Source of the DNA: Chloroflexota bacterium | GTDB lineage: Bacteria; Chloroflexota; Dormibacteria; Dormibacterales; Dormibacteraceae | Assembly: GCA_005883575.1 (NCBI GenBank) | Contig: VBFH01000039.1 | Location: 1-61,224, forward strand | Length of the DNA: 61,224 bases | Direction of reading: 5' to 3' | Program-made: the position numbers and the translations under genes | Shown: positions 51,115-60,317 of the stretch, in pieces | Layout of the letters: every line of letters begins with the position of its first letter | Position numbering within the stretch: the first letter of the stretch is position 1 | The notes under the pieces: generated by a model | Told to the model about the DNA's origin: nothing | Database searches by the model: none | The model's input: only the letters and a program-made list of their open reading frames with translations

Positions 51115-52041
51115 GTGCGCAAGCCGACGTTCACTCTGGAGCAGATTCGATCCTTTGTCGAGGTGGCCGAAACCGAGCATATTTCGCGCGCCGCCGCCGC
51201 CCTCTACCTGACCCAGGCGGCGGTCACCCAGCAGGTCCGGCACTTCGAGCAGGCGGTCGGTCTGCAGCTCCTGGAGCGCGACGGGCGGGGTGTCCGGCTC
51301 ACGGACGCGGGACGCTCGCTGGCCGAAGCCTGCCGCGGTGCGCTGCGGGCCGTGCAGGTCATGGACGACACGGCCAAGGCGATCAAGCAGCTCGAGGCCG
51401 GCTCCCTCCATGTGGGCGCAAGTCCGACCTGCGCGACGTACTACCTGCCTCCGCATCTCGCCGAGTTCACCCGCCGTTTCCCGTCGATCAAGCTCGACGT
51501 GGCGGTGGCGCCCACCAACGAGCTCAACCGCCGGGTCCTCGCGGGCTCGCTGGATTGCGCCCTGATCGAAGGCGACGCCGCCCCCGGCCTGACCAGCGTC
51601 GAGCTGACCCCAGACGAGCTCATCCTGGTGGCCCACCCAGACCATCCCCTCTCACACCTCCGGCGGGTGACCCCGACGCACCTCGCGAAGTACCGGTACA
51701 TGAGGCGCGGGCCCGAATTCTCGGCCGAGCGCCACGTCCGCAAGATGATCGGTGACACCTACGACCGATTCGAGGTTCTCAACCTCGGACACCACGAATA
51801 CGTGCGCGCGGCGACGATCGCCGGCCTTGGCTTTGCCGCACTACCCAAGCGCGCCGTCGTCTCCGACATCCGCAGCGGACTCCTGAAGACCCTGCCCGTG
51901 CCTCCGATGGTCCGCGTCATCTGCGCAGTCCGGCGCCCAGCTCGCGGAGGCCCGGCCCAGGAATCCTTCTGGAGCCTGCTCACCGGCGGCCACGCCTCGG
52001 CTTCCGGGAAAATCTCCTCCGATGGAAGGGACCGACTCTGA
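51115..52041 (+). CDS. LysR-family transcriptional regulator
   Basis: 308 residues from a GTG start. The winged HTH is SFVEVAETEHISRAAAALYL plus TQAAVTQQVRHFEQAVGLQL; the effector domain (GSLHVGASPTCATYYLPPHL; LDCALIEGDAAPG; ILVAHPDHPLSHL) follows. It resembles the CysB/CbbR-type branch by its core, but the inducer is unknown. It is divergent from the pilin gene and its last 20 nt overlap the ABC ATPase gene, so it may control either. Confidence 0.92.
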   Translation: MRKPTFTLEQIRSFVEVAETEHISRAAAALYLTQAAVTQQVRHFEQAVGLQLLERDGRGVRLTDAGRSLAEACRGALRAVQVMDDTAKAIKQLEAGSLHVGASPTCATYYLPPHLAEFTRRFPSIKLDVAVAPTNELNRRVLAGSLDCALIEGDAAPGLTSVELTPDELILVAHPDHPLSHLRRVTPTHLAKYRYMRRGPEFSAERHVRKMIGDTYDRFEVLNLGHHEYVRAATIAGLGFAALPKRAVVSDIRSGLLKTLPVPPMVRVICAVRRPARGGPAQESFWSLLTGGHASASGKISSDGRDRL

Positions 52042-52993
52042 GGCGGTAATCGAAACACGCGGGTTGCGCCGCGTGTTCAAGACGCGTAAGCGGCAGGTCG
52101 AAGCGGTTGCAGGTGTCGACCTTCGTGTCCAGCGCGGCGAGATCTTCGGCTTTCTCGGGCCGAACGGCGCCGGCAAGACGACCACGCTGCGCATGCTCGC
52201 CACCCTGCTGCCGCCGAGCGGCGGAACGGCACGGGTCGCAGGTTGTGAGCTCTCGTCCGAACCCGGCAAGATCCGGGAGCGGATCGGCTACGTCGGCCAG
52301 GCCGGTGGCGCGGACCGGGAGATCACGGGACGCGCGGAGCTGGTGTTTCAAGGCCGCCTGTACGGAATGCCGACTTCAGCGGCACAGAAGCGCGCGGCGG
52401 AGCTGATCGAGATGCTCGAGCTGGAGGGCGCCGCCGACCGGAAGGTGGCGACCTACTCCGGCGGGCAGAAGCGCCGGCTCGACATCGGCCTCGGCCTGGT
52501 CCACGACCCCGAGCTGCTTTTCCTGGACGAGCCGACGACCGGGCTCGACCCGCAGAGCCGAGCCCGCGTGTGGGATGAGGTGCGAAGCATGCACGAGCGC
52601 GGCACGACGGTCTTTCTGACCACGCACTACCTGGATGAAGCCGATGCGCTATGCGACCGCGTCGCCATCATCGACTACGGCAAGATCGTGGCCGAGGGCA
52701 CGCCGGAAGAGCTCAAACGTGCGATCGCGGGCGACGTCGTGAGCTTCAGCATCGCCGGCGAGCAGCAGCGCGCGCTTGACCTGGTCAAGGACCAGGAATT
52801 CGTGCGTGAGGCGCGGCTGGAGAACGGCTCCGTCCATCTATATGTGGATCGGGGCGAGGTAGCGATGCCCGCGATCTTGCGCCTGCTCGACGGCGCGAGA
52901 CTTCAGCTGATGACCGTCGAGCTCCACCGGCCGAGCCTGGACGACGTTTTCTTGCGCCAGACGGGACGTTCGCTGCGGGAGACCGCGGCATGA
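52022..52993 (+). CDS. ABC-2 exporter ATPase (DrrA-like)
   Basis: 323 residues. Walker A GPNGAGKTTTLRML, signature YSGGQKRRLDIGLGLVHDPE, Walker B LLFLDEPTTGLDPQSRARVW and the H-loop FLTTHYLDEADALCDRV. A C-terminal extension (EEQ-rich regulatory domain) matches drug-export ATPases of the DrrA type. It overlaps the permease gene by ATGA. Confidence 0.95.
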   Translation: MEGTDSEAVIETRGLRRVFKTRKRQVEAVAGVDLRVQRGEIFGFLGPNGAGKTTTLRMLATLLPPSGGTARVAGCELSSEPGKIRERIGYVGQAGGADREITGRAELVFQGRLYGMPTSAAQKRAAELIEMLELEGAADRKVATYSGGQKRRLDIGLGLVHDPELLFLDEPTTGLDPQSRARVWDEVRSMHERGTTVFLTTHYLDEADALCDRVAIIDYGKIVAEGTPEELKRAIAGDVVSFSIAGEQQRALDLVKDQEFVREARLENGSVHLYVDRGEVAMPAILRLLDGARLQLMTVELHRPSLDDVFLRQTGRSLRETAA

Positions 52994-53751
52994 AGCTGGT
53001 CCGCGACACGTGGCTCGTCTTCGGACGCTATTTCGGGCTCTTCATCCACAATCCGGTGTGGGTCGCGCTGGGCGTACTTCAGCCCCTGCTGTACCTGATC
53101 CTCTTCGCGCCGCTGCTCAAACCGATCGCCGCCATGCGCGGATTTCCGCCGGGAGGGGCCTACAACGTCTTCGTACCGGGCCTTCTCGTTCAACTGGGAA
53201 TGTTCGGTGCGGCGGGGGTCGGCTTCAGCCTGATTGCCGAGCTGCGGATGGGAGTCATCGAACGGCTGCGCGTAACGCCGGTCAGCCGCGTGGCGCTGCT
53301 GTTCGGCCGCGCCCTCCGCGACATGTTCTCGATCATCCTCCAGTCGCTCATCTTGATCCTGATCGCGCTGCCGTTCGGCCTCAGCATCCACCCGATCGGC
53401 ATCGTCGTCGTCCTGGCATTGATCGGACTCATCGGATTGCTCACGGCGTCCATCGGCTACGCGGTCGCGTTGGCCGTGAAGAGCGAGGACAGTTACGCGC
53501 CGATCGTGTTCACCTCCACACTTCCGATCCTGCTGCTGTCAGGAGTTCTCCTGCCCATGAGCATTGCTCCCCAGTGGCTCCAGAACATCGCCGCCATCAA
53601 CCCACTGCTCTATGCGGTTGACGCCGCGCGGCACATCTTCAACGACAACATCGGTGATCCAAGCGTTGCGAAAGGGGTTGTGATCCTGTTGGTGCTGTCG
53701 GTGGTCGCGGTGGTGGTCGGAGCGCGGCAGTTCGGCCGGGCAGTTTCCTAG
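52990..53751 (+). CDS. ABC-2 type exporter permease (DrrB-like)
   Basis: 253 residues, six membrane helices, ABC-2 pattern (LVRDTWLVFGRYFGLFIHNP; PGLLVQLGMFGAAGVGFSLI; SGVLLPMSIAPQWLQNIAAI; NPLLYAVDAARHIFND). It forms the exporter with the ATPase upstream. Substrate: a lipid, drug or polymer, not determinable here. Its stop overlaps the convergent GH4 stop. Confidence 0.93.
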   Translation: MKLVRDTWLVFGRYFGLFIHNPVWVALGVLQPLLYLILFAPLLKPIAAMRGFPPGGAYNVFVPGLLVQLGMFGAAGVGFSLIAELRMGVIERLRVTPVSRVALLFGRALRDMFSIILQSLILILIALPFGLSIHPIGIVVVLALIGLIGLLTASIGYAVALAVKSEDSYAPIVFTSTLPILLLSGVLLPMSIAPQWLQNIAAINPLLYAVDAARHIFNDNIGDPSVAKGVVILLVLSVVAVVVGARQFGRAVS

Positions 53752-55055
53752 GGGAAAGCGCCCAAACTCTCTTTTTCGGCCGCCCACATCTCATCGAATA
53801 GGCGGTCGATCTCTTCGGGGGAGCACACGGCCGCGGTCAGCGGATCCAGCATGAGCGCGTACTTCGCCTTGGAGGGGTCGCGCTTGATCAGCGCCTCGAC
53901 CACCAGGTCATGCACCGTCATGTGCGCGCGGTTGAGCGCTGCCAGCTGCGGCGGCAGGGCGCCGAAATGGCGGGGATGGATCCCGTTTCGATCGACGTCA
54001 CATTCGACTTCCACGCAGCCATCGGGCAGGTTGTCGATCCAGCCCTGGTTGCGGACGTTGCCGTGGATGGACGCGCGACGTCCGAGCTCGATGGCCTCGA
54101 TGATGAACGAGGCGTACTCGTGTCCCCGTTCCCGCGGCAATGGGGTCTGGCCGCGCAGCATCGACGCGATGAGCTCGTCGTTGGCGCGACGCCACTCGGG
54201 CCAGTGGTTGGCGTAGAAGCCGCTCTCGCCTAGATAACCGGATCGTGTGTACCTGGCGATCAGGTCGGGCCGCTTGCGGAAGTAGGGGACGTACTCCGAC
54301 AAGTGGCCACTCGACTCGGTGACAAATGCGCCGAGATGAAGCATCACCTCAAACCGGATCGGATCTTGCTCGTAGATCTCCGGGACTCGCGCGCGCTCCC
54401 TCAGCAGCGGGTACAGGTCTTTCCCGTCACGCTCCAGTTTCGTGAACCACGCGTTGTGGTTGAGACCCCCGCAGCTCCATGCCATCTCCGCGTACGGCAC
54501 GCCGAGGTACTGCGCAAGCTGGCGCGAAGTCCCCTGCACGCTGTGGCAAAGACCGACGATTTGCAGGTTGCTGGTTCGGAGCGCGGCGAGGGTCAGGATC
54601 GACATCGGGTTGGTGTAGTTCATGACCACGGCGTCGGGCGCGACGCGCTGGGTGTCGGCGACGATCTCGAGCCATTCGGGTCCGGTGCGAAGCGCCTTGA
54701 AGATGCCGCCGGGCCCAATCGTGTCGCCGATGCACTGGTCCACGCCGTAACGCTTGGGGATCTCGTAGTCGTGGCGGACGTTCTGCAGGCCGGCGACCTC
54801 GATCGAGTTGATGACGTAGTCGCTCCCTTCGAGCACATCGAGCCGCTCGGTCGCCGGCTCGACGGTCCACTTCTTTCCAGACAGGTCGACCAGGCGGGCC
54901 GCGATGCGTTTTGCCAGGTCGAGGCGCCCCGCATCGACGTCGACCAGCGCGAACACCCCTTGGTCGAGACCATCCACGGCCAGGATGTCGGTGATGAGCT
55001 GGCGGGCGAAGACGGCGCTCCCGGCGCCGACGAACGTCACCTTCGGCATCGCCAT
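53748..55055 (-). CDS. GH4 family alpha-galactosidase/glucosidase (NAD- and metal-dependent)
   Basis: 435 residues from the ATG at 55055. The NAD-binding start is KVTFVGAGSAVFARQLITDI; the metal-binding Cys and His lie in VVMNYTNPMSILTLA/IVGLCHSVQGTSRQ and GGLNHNAWFTKLERDG. GH4 enzymes use an oxidation-elimination mechanism needing NAD+ and Mn2+. The MelA-type pattern favours alpha-galactosides, but GH4 specificities vary. The longer upstream frame overlaps tRNA-Pro and is not coding. Confidence 0.93.
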   Translation of the reverse strand: MAMPKVTFVGAGSAVFARQLITDILAVDGLDQGVFALVDVDAGRLDLAKRIAARLVDLSGKKWTVEPATERLDVLEGSDYVINSIEVAGLQNVRHDYEIPKRYGVDQCIGDTIGPGGIFKALRTGPEWLEIVADTQRVAPDAVVMNYTNPMSILTLAALRTSNLQIVGLCHSVQGTSRQLAQYLGVPYAEMAWSCGGLNHNAWFTKLERDGKDLYPLLRERARVPEIYEQDPIRFEVMLHLGAFVTESSGHLSEYVPYFRKRPDLIARYTRSGYLGESGFYANHWPEWRRANDELIASMLRGQTPLPRERGHEYASFIIEAIELGRRASIHGNVRNQGWIDNLPDGCVEVECDVDRNGIHPRHFGALPPQLAALNRAHMTVHDLVVEALIKRDPSKAKYALMLDPLTAAVCSPEEIDRLFDEMWAAEKESLGAFP

Positions 55056-55108
55056 AGTGGAACACGCTTCCCCGAGGTGATTTGAGGCTGAACGGCAGAC
55101 TCCGCTGG

Positions 55109-55182
55109 TCGGGGAGGCGGGATTTGAACCCGCGACCACTTGACCCCCAGTCAAGTGCGCTACCGGGCTGCGCTACTCCCCG
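55109..55182 (-). tRNA. tRNA-Pro (anticodon GGG)
   Basis: Minus-strand cloverleaf: acceptor CGGGGAG/CTCCCCG, D arm TAGCGCAGCCCGGTAGCGCA, anticodon arm CTTGA-CTGGGGG-TCAAG (anticodon GGG), and T arm GCGGGTTCAAATCCCGC. Discriminator A; no encoded CCA. Confidence 0.95.
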
Positions 55183-55241
55183 ACGGAGCAGTAATCGTAC
55201 CGATGGCCTGACCGGGGGACTGTGGTCGCGGGCTCTCGGAT

Positions 55242-55667
55242 CTACCGGCTGGTCGTGGTGCTTCCTCGCGACGAAGACGCCGACGCCGATGGCACCCTCT
55301 CCATCACTGCGATCAGGTTCCCTTCGGTGTCTTTGAACCAGAATCCTTTGCCGTCGCCCATCTGGACGATGCCGTTCTCGGTCTTGAGGTCCGGCGTGTC
55401 GTATTCCTCGAGCTCGACGCCCTTGTTTCGCACCTCGTTCGCCGCAGCGACCGCGTCGTCAACCTCCAATCCGATCTGCGTGTGGTTGCCGGACGCCTTT
55501 CCGGCGCTGGGAAAGACAAAGAACATCGTCTCGCCGGTCGCATAAAAGACGCTGCCGTCCGGCTGTGCCTCGCCCGGTTTGAGCCCAAGCTTCTGCTCGT
55601 AGAACTGGCGGGCGCGCTTGATGTCCTGCGCGGGAATCGCCGCGGCCGACCTGAGGATCTTCAGCAT
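55242..55667 (-). CDS. VOC-family (glyoxalase-like) protein
   Basis: 141 residues from the ATG at 55667, with ribosome site AGGAGG 6 nt upstream. The VOC beta-alpha-beta repeats are visible ([65 protein letters not shown]). The C-terminal Ser-rich tail is odd. VOC proteins include glyoxalases, dioxygenases and resistance proteins; the substrate is unknown. Confidence 0.88.
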   Translation of the reverse strand: MLKILRSAAAIPAQDIKRARQFYEQKLGLKPGEAQPDGSVFYATGETMFFVFPSAGKASGNHTQIGLEVDDAVAAANEVRNKGVELEEYDTPDLKTENGIVQMGDGKGFWFKDTEGNLIAVMERVPSASASSSRGSTTTSR

Positions 55668-55723
55668 GGTTGCCTCCTGTTGCCCCATACCAGCTGACGG
55701 AACTCTTTCGATTATGCGCCGGT

Positions 55724-58700
55724 CTAGCTTCGGGCTCCGTAAGCGATCAAGCTGCGGTGAGTTTGCGAGAAGCCGGCCTCGCGCAGCGCGTTCTTGAGCG
55801 GCGAGTCCATCACCGAAATCCCATCGACCCTTTGAACCTCGACGCGACCCGAGCTGGTTGCGATCGCGACCAGCGCTTGCAGGTGGGCGGGCTGCACGTC
55901 GCCGTTGGTGAGCAGCGAGCGGCCGCCGCGCTCGAGGTAAAGCATCAACCTGCCGTCATCGATCACGCAGTAGGCGCCCGCCGCGCGAGCCATCCTTCCG
56001 TCCGCTTCCGGCCACGAGAGGATCGTTCCATACGCGTTGCCCGGGTCCGTCGCGGCCAGGGCGACGATCCCGCCGCCGGACTCGCGCAGCGAGCGCAGCC
56101 TGTCGACCGCACCCGGTAAGGCGAACTGCGAGCCGCCCAGTCCCTCGACGAAGTAGCCGCGCCGGATGCGGCCCGACTCTTCCATCGCCCGCAGCACCGG
56201 ATACAGGCTCGCGAAACCCCCAGGCCATGCCTCACCAACCACAGCCTCACGGGTCAGCACGCCGTGGCGCTGGAGGAGCACACCCGCCTCTGAGTGCAGA
56301 CGCTCCGTCGGATTGGCACCTGCTCCGATGAGGTCGGCGACAAGCGACCATCGGCCGGTGGCGCGAGGTTGGATGAGTCGCGGCAGGCGGGGCTTGCGAG
56401 AAGGCCGGCGTGCCGTCGGCCCCAGAAGTCGCAGGGGCGCAAAGGTATCGTTGGTCACCTCCCCGGACCAGACCAGGTCCCACAAGGCGTCGAGCATCAC
56501 GTCCTCGTCGCCGCCGCCGCACACGTTGTAGACGTCGCGGAAGAAGCTCGCGCCCCGTGACCCCAGGTGGGCGCGAATCCGCTCGTGAAGCTCTGAGTGC
56601 GGTGGATCGGCCGGGGAACCGAGCAGGCGGGGAGCGTCGCCCCGCAGGTAGAGCGCGACGCGACCATCGCTCGTGCCAAGTGATCCGCGGCCGACCCAGA
56701 CCACCTCGCCCATCGAGACCAGCTCGTCGAGCAGGCGCGGCGTGTAATTGGCGACCCGGCCGGCGATCACGTCGCGCTCGATCACCGACGCTGGGAGAGC
56801 CAAGCCCTGCAGCTGGAACACAACCTCGAGCAGACGGTCCATCCCACCGGCGCGAACGCCGATGCCGTGCCACGCGGGAAGGAAGCGCGCCAGGGCTTCC
56901 TGAGGAACCGATTCGACCTCGCGGCGCAGGGCGGCAAGCGAGCGCCGGCGCAGCGTGCGCAAGACCTCGGGATGGCAGTACTCGCGGCCGTCCGCGGCCT
57001 TGCGAAACTCACCCGCGATCACGTCGCCGCGCGCCGCGAGACGGGAAAGGTCGGCCTCGACCGCCTGTGCGGGCAAGCCCCAGCGTTTGGCCGGATCGGC
57101 TGTGACAAACGGCACGTGTGTACGCGAGTAGCGGCGCAGGAGCGATTCGAGCGGATCAGGTCCCGCCTCCAGAAAGACGTCGGGCAGTCCCACAGGGAGG
57201 CTGGCGCCCAGCGTTTCGCGATAGCGGCCGGCATCCTCGGCCGCGATCCAGCGCGCCTGGCCGGCGATCCGAGTGGCGACGGCGCGACGTTCCTTTTCTA
57301 GCACCTCCAGCCATTCCTCGCCCAGGCCCCGTGCCTTCGCCTCGTCGAGCGACAGGTCGCCAAGTCGCACCAGCAGGTCGTGTGCTTCGTCCGGGTCACG
57401 CGGGAAACGCTCAGGAAGGAGACCCTGAAGCTCGAGCTCAACTGCCGCGATCGCCTCAGGGTCGAGCAGCTCGCGCAGGTCCTCGCTGCCCAGCAGCTCG
57501 GCAAGCAGGTCGCGGTCGAGGGTCAACGCCTGGGCGCGGCGCTCGGCGAGCGGCTGGTCGCCCTCGTACATGTACTCGGCGACGTAGGAAAACAGGAGCG
57601 AGGACGCGAATGGCGACGCACGCTCGGTGTCGACCAAGACCACGCGGATCTCGCGCGATCGGATCGATCGCAGCAGCGACGTCAGCGCGGGCATGTCGAA
57701 GTGATCGCTCATCACCTCGCGCCACGTCTCGGCGAGGATCGGAAAATCGGGATACTGACCTGCCACCTGCAGGAGACCGGCGCTGCGCATTCGCTGCTGC
57801 CACAGCGGCGTGCGCTGGCCGGGCCGGCGTTTGGGCAGGAGCAGGGAGCGGGCCGCGTTGTCGCGAAATCGGGCCGCGAACAGAGCGGAAGCCGGGAGCT
57901 GTGAGGCGACGAGCGACTGCACCTCTTCGGGGTCGAGGATGAGCTGGTCGAGCGAGGGAGGCGACTCGACCTCGGGGAGGTGCATGGCGATTCCGTCATC
58001 GGTCCATAGGGCACGCGCGTCGACTCCCAAAGTTTCCCGAAGGCGCGCCTCGAGGGCCAGGGCTAGCGGCGCGTGCACGCGACCCCCGAAGGGGGTATGC
58101 AGACACACGCGCCAGTCGCCCACCTCGTCGCGGAAGCGCTCCACCACGACGGTGCGGTCGTCGGGCACGGCGCCGGTCGCGGCAGCCTGGTCGTCGAGAT
58201 ACGTGAGCAGGTTCTTGACAGCGAGGTCGTCGAAGCCCGCGCGGTCGTGCAGCCTAGTGGCCGCCGCCTCAGGTGCGAGACCGCGCAGCTCCCGGACCAT
58301 CTTGCCCAGAGCGGCGCCGAGCTCGACCGGACGGCTCGGTGCGTCCGCCTTCCAGAACGCGATCTTGCCGGGTTCACCGGGAGCCGGGGTGACGATGACC
58401 TGCGACGGCGTGATATCGACGATGCGCCACGTCGAGGCGCCGAGGACGAACGTCTCGCCCACGCGTGTCTCGTAGACCATCTCCTCATCCAGCTCACCGA
58501 CCCGGCGCCCGTCTTCGGCGAGGTTGACCGTGTAGAGGCCCCGGTCGGGGATCGTGCCTGGGTTGGTGACTGCAAGTCGCTGCGCGCCGGCGCGGCCGCG
58601 AAGCTTGCCGGCCACACGGTCCCAGACGATCCGCGGCCGCAGCTCGGCGAACTGGTCCGACGGATAGCGCCCGCTGAGCATGTCGAGCACGGATTCGAAA

Positions 58701-60055
58701 GCGCGCGGGCCGAGGTCGCTGTACGGATAAGCGCGCCGGACGACGCGCCCCAGCGCCTCCACCTCCCACTCGTCGAGCGCGCACATGGCGACGATGTGCT
58801 GGGCGAGCACATCGAGCGGCTTACGCGGCACGACCGTGGACTCGATACGACCTTCGAGCATGCCCTCGACCACCGCCGCCGACTCGAGCAGGTCGCCGCG
58901 AAACTTGGGAATGACCACGCCGCGCGAGATCTCCCCGACCGAGTGGCCGGCGCGACCGACACGCTGAATGCCCGCGGCGACGCTGGGCGGCGCCTCGATC
59001 TGCAGCACGAGGTCGACCGCACCCATGTCGATGCCCAGCTCTAGCGTCGAGGTGGCGACCAGTCCGCGCAGCCGGCCGCTCTTCAGCTCGTCCTCGATGA
59101 GGAGCCGCTGCTCGCGGGCAATCGACCCGTGGTGCGCGCGCACCAGATCCTCCTCCGCGAGCTCGTTTATCCGGGCGGCGATGCGCTCGGCGAGGCGTCG
59201 TGAGTTGACGAAGACGATGGTCGAGCGGTGCGCGCGGATGAGCTCCAGCAGCCGCGGGTAGATCGCCGGCCAGATGCTGTTCTGGCCCTTTGCGCTGTCT
59301 TCGTCCTGGTCCGACAGCCGGGTCATGTCCTCGACCGGGACTTGGACCTTGACCTCCATGGTTTTCAGCCGCCCGGCGTCGACGATCGAGACCTCGCGGT
59401 CGGCGCCGCCGAGAAAGCGTCCGACCTCCTCGAGCGGCCGCTGCGTGGCCGAGAGCCCAATGCGCTGCGGCTCGACCCGGGTCAGCTGGCAGAGGCGTTC
59501 GAGGCTCAGGGCAAGGTGGCTGCCGCGCTTGGTCGAGGCGACGGAGTGGATCTCATCCACGATCAGCCAGCGGACGGAGGCAAGGATCTTCCGCGCCGCG
59601 CTGGTGAGCAGGAGGAACAGCGATTCCGGCGTCGTGATCAGGATGTCCGGCGGGTGCCGCTCCATCGACCGGCGGACGTCGGTGGGCGTGTCGCCTGTGC
59701 GAATGGCGACCCTGATGTCCGGTGGCTGCAGCCGCTGAGTCTCCATCTGCCGGCGCAGGCCCACGAGCGGAGAGCGGAGGTTGCGGTCGACGTCGTGAGC
59801 AAGCGCCTTCAGCGGCGACACGTAGAGGACGCGACATCGCTCGGCTTCGGACGGCATCGGCTCTACGGTCAGGCGGTCGAGGCACCAGAGAAAGGCGGCG
59901 AGCGTCTTGCCGCTCCCCGTCGGCGCGGCCATGAGGACGTGCTTCCCCGCAGCCACCTCCCGCCAGCCTTGTTCCTGGACGGCGGTCGGCTCGGCGAAGG
60001 AAGCACGGAACCAGTCGCGCGCCGGCGGCGAGAAGAGGTCGAGAACCGGTACCAC
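55724..60055 (-). CDS. lhr: Lhr-type large ATP-dependent DNA helicase
   Basis: 1443 residues from a GTG start. Core motifs: I, MAAPTGSGKTLAAFLWCLD; II, IVDEIHSVASTKRGSHLALS; then GLSATQRPLEEVGRFL, VFVNSRRLAERIAARI, ATSTLELGIDMGAVDLVLQI and RVGRAGHSVG. After the winged-helix/Lhr core (~850 residues) comes the long C-terminal region of full-length Lhr (E. coli 1538), with repeated helical and winged-helix-like segments. Lhr acts in DNA repair and uses 3'-5' translocation. It is a single gene; the IS110 element sits just upstream of its start. Confidence 0.96.
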   Translation of the reverse strand: MVPVLDLFSPPARDWFRASFAEPTAVQEQGWREVAAGKHVLMAAPTGSGKTLAAFLWCLDRLTVEPMPSEAERCRVLYVSPLKALAHDVDRNLRSPLVGLRRQMETQRLQPPDIRVAIRTGDTPTDVRRSMERHPPDILITTPESLFLLLTSAARKILASVRWLIVDEIHSVASTKRGSHLALSLERLCQLTRVEPQRIGLSATQRPLEEVGRFLGGADREVSIVDAGRLKTMEVKVQVPVEDMTRLSDQDEDSAKGQNSIWPAIYPRLLELIRAHRSTIVFVNSRRLAERIAARINELAEEDLVRAHHGSIAREQRLLIEDELKSGRLRGLVATSTLELGIDMGAVDLVLQIEAPPSVAAGIQRVGRAGHSVGEISRGVVIPKFRGDLLESAAVVEGMLEGRIESTVVPRKPLDVLAQHIVAMCALDEWEVEALGRVVRRAYPYSDLGPRAFESVLDMLSGRYPSDQFAELRPRIVWDRVAGKLRGRAGAQRLAVTNPGTIPDRGLYTVNLAEDGRRVGELDEEMVYETRVGETFVLGASTWRIVDITPSQVIVTPAPGEPGKIAFWKADAPSRPVELGAALGKMVRELRGLAPEAAATRLHDRAGFDDLAVKNLLTYLDDQAAATGAVPDDRTVVVERFRDEVGDWRVCLHTPFGGRVHAPLALALEARLRETLGVDARALWTDDGIAMHLPEVESPPSLDQLILDPEEVQSLVASQLPASALFAARFRDNAARSLLLPKRRPGQRTPLWQQRMRSAGLLQVAGQYPDFPILAETWREVMSDHFDMPALTSLLRSIRSREIRVVLVDTERASPFASSLLFSYVAEYMYEGDQPLAERRAQALTLDRDLLAELLGSEDLRELLDPEAIAAVELELQGLLPERFPRDPDEAHDLLVRLGDLSLDEAKARGLGEEWLEVLEKERRAVATRIAGQARWIAAEDAGRYRETLGASLPVGLPDVFLEAGPDPLESLLRRYSRTHVPFVTADPAKRWGLPAQAVEADLSRLAARGDVIAGEFRKAADGREYCHPEVLRTLRRRSLAALRREVESVPQEALARFLPAWHGIGVRAGGMDRLLEVVFQLQGLALPASVIERDVIAGRVANYTPRLLDELVSMGEVVWVGRGSLGTSDGRVALYLRGDAPRLLGSPADPPHSELHERIRAHLGSRGASFFRDVYNVCGGGDEDVMLDALWDLVWSGEVTNDTFAPLRLLGPTARRPSRKPRLPRLIQPRATGRWSLVADLIGAGANPTERLHSEAGVLLQRHGVLTREAVVGEAWPGGFASLYPVLRAMEESGRIRRGYFVEGLGGSQFALPGAVDRLRSLRESGGGIVALAATDPGNAYGTILSWPEADGRMARAAGAYCVIDDGRLMLYLERGGRSLLTNGDVQPAHLQALVAIATSSGRVEVQRVDGISVMDSPLKNALREAGFSQTHRSLIAYGARS

Positions 60056-60141
60056 GCATCAAGTTTGACGAGTTCCGGGGATACAAACAAGTGTTCTTTA
60101 CAGGCTGCAACTACGATCCGCTGAGTGTCAGGATTCGTGGC

Positions 60142-60216
60142 GTCCGGCGAGTTGGCTCATACGATCCCTGCTCGTCGACGCGACGTGGCTTTCACGCGAA
60201 TTGTCGCCCGCCGGAC
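60142..60216 (+). ncRNA. Structured leader of the IS110 element, candidate bridge RNA domain
   Basis: GTCCGGCG (60142-60149) pairs perfectly with CGCCGGAC (60209-60216), enclosing ~59 nt with further pairings: GCGAC/GTCGC, and CGTG-GCTTT-CACG within it. It lies in the 262-nt non-coding stretch between the Lhr start and the transposase, where IS110-group elements encode the bridge RNA that guides recombination (established for the group). Loop sequences that pair with target and donor cannot be assigned from one copy. Confidence 0.4.
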
Positions 60217-60317
60217 GAAATGGGCCGGCCGGCGTGACTTCATAGGAGCGTGGATCCGCCCCAACTCAGGCGTGTCCGCCGACCGGTCCTGTATCCCCAG
60301 AACAAGGAGACAGGAAC

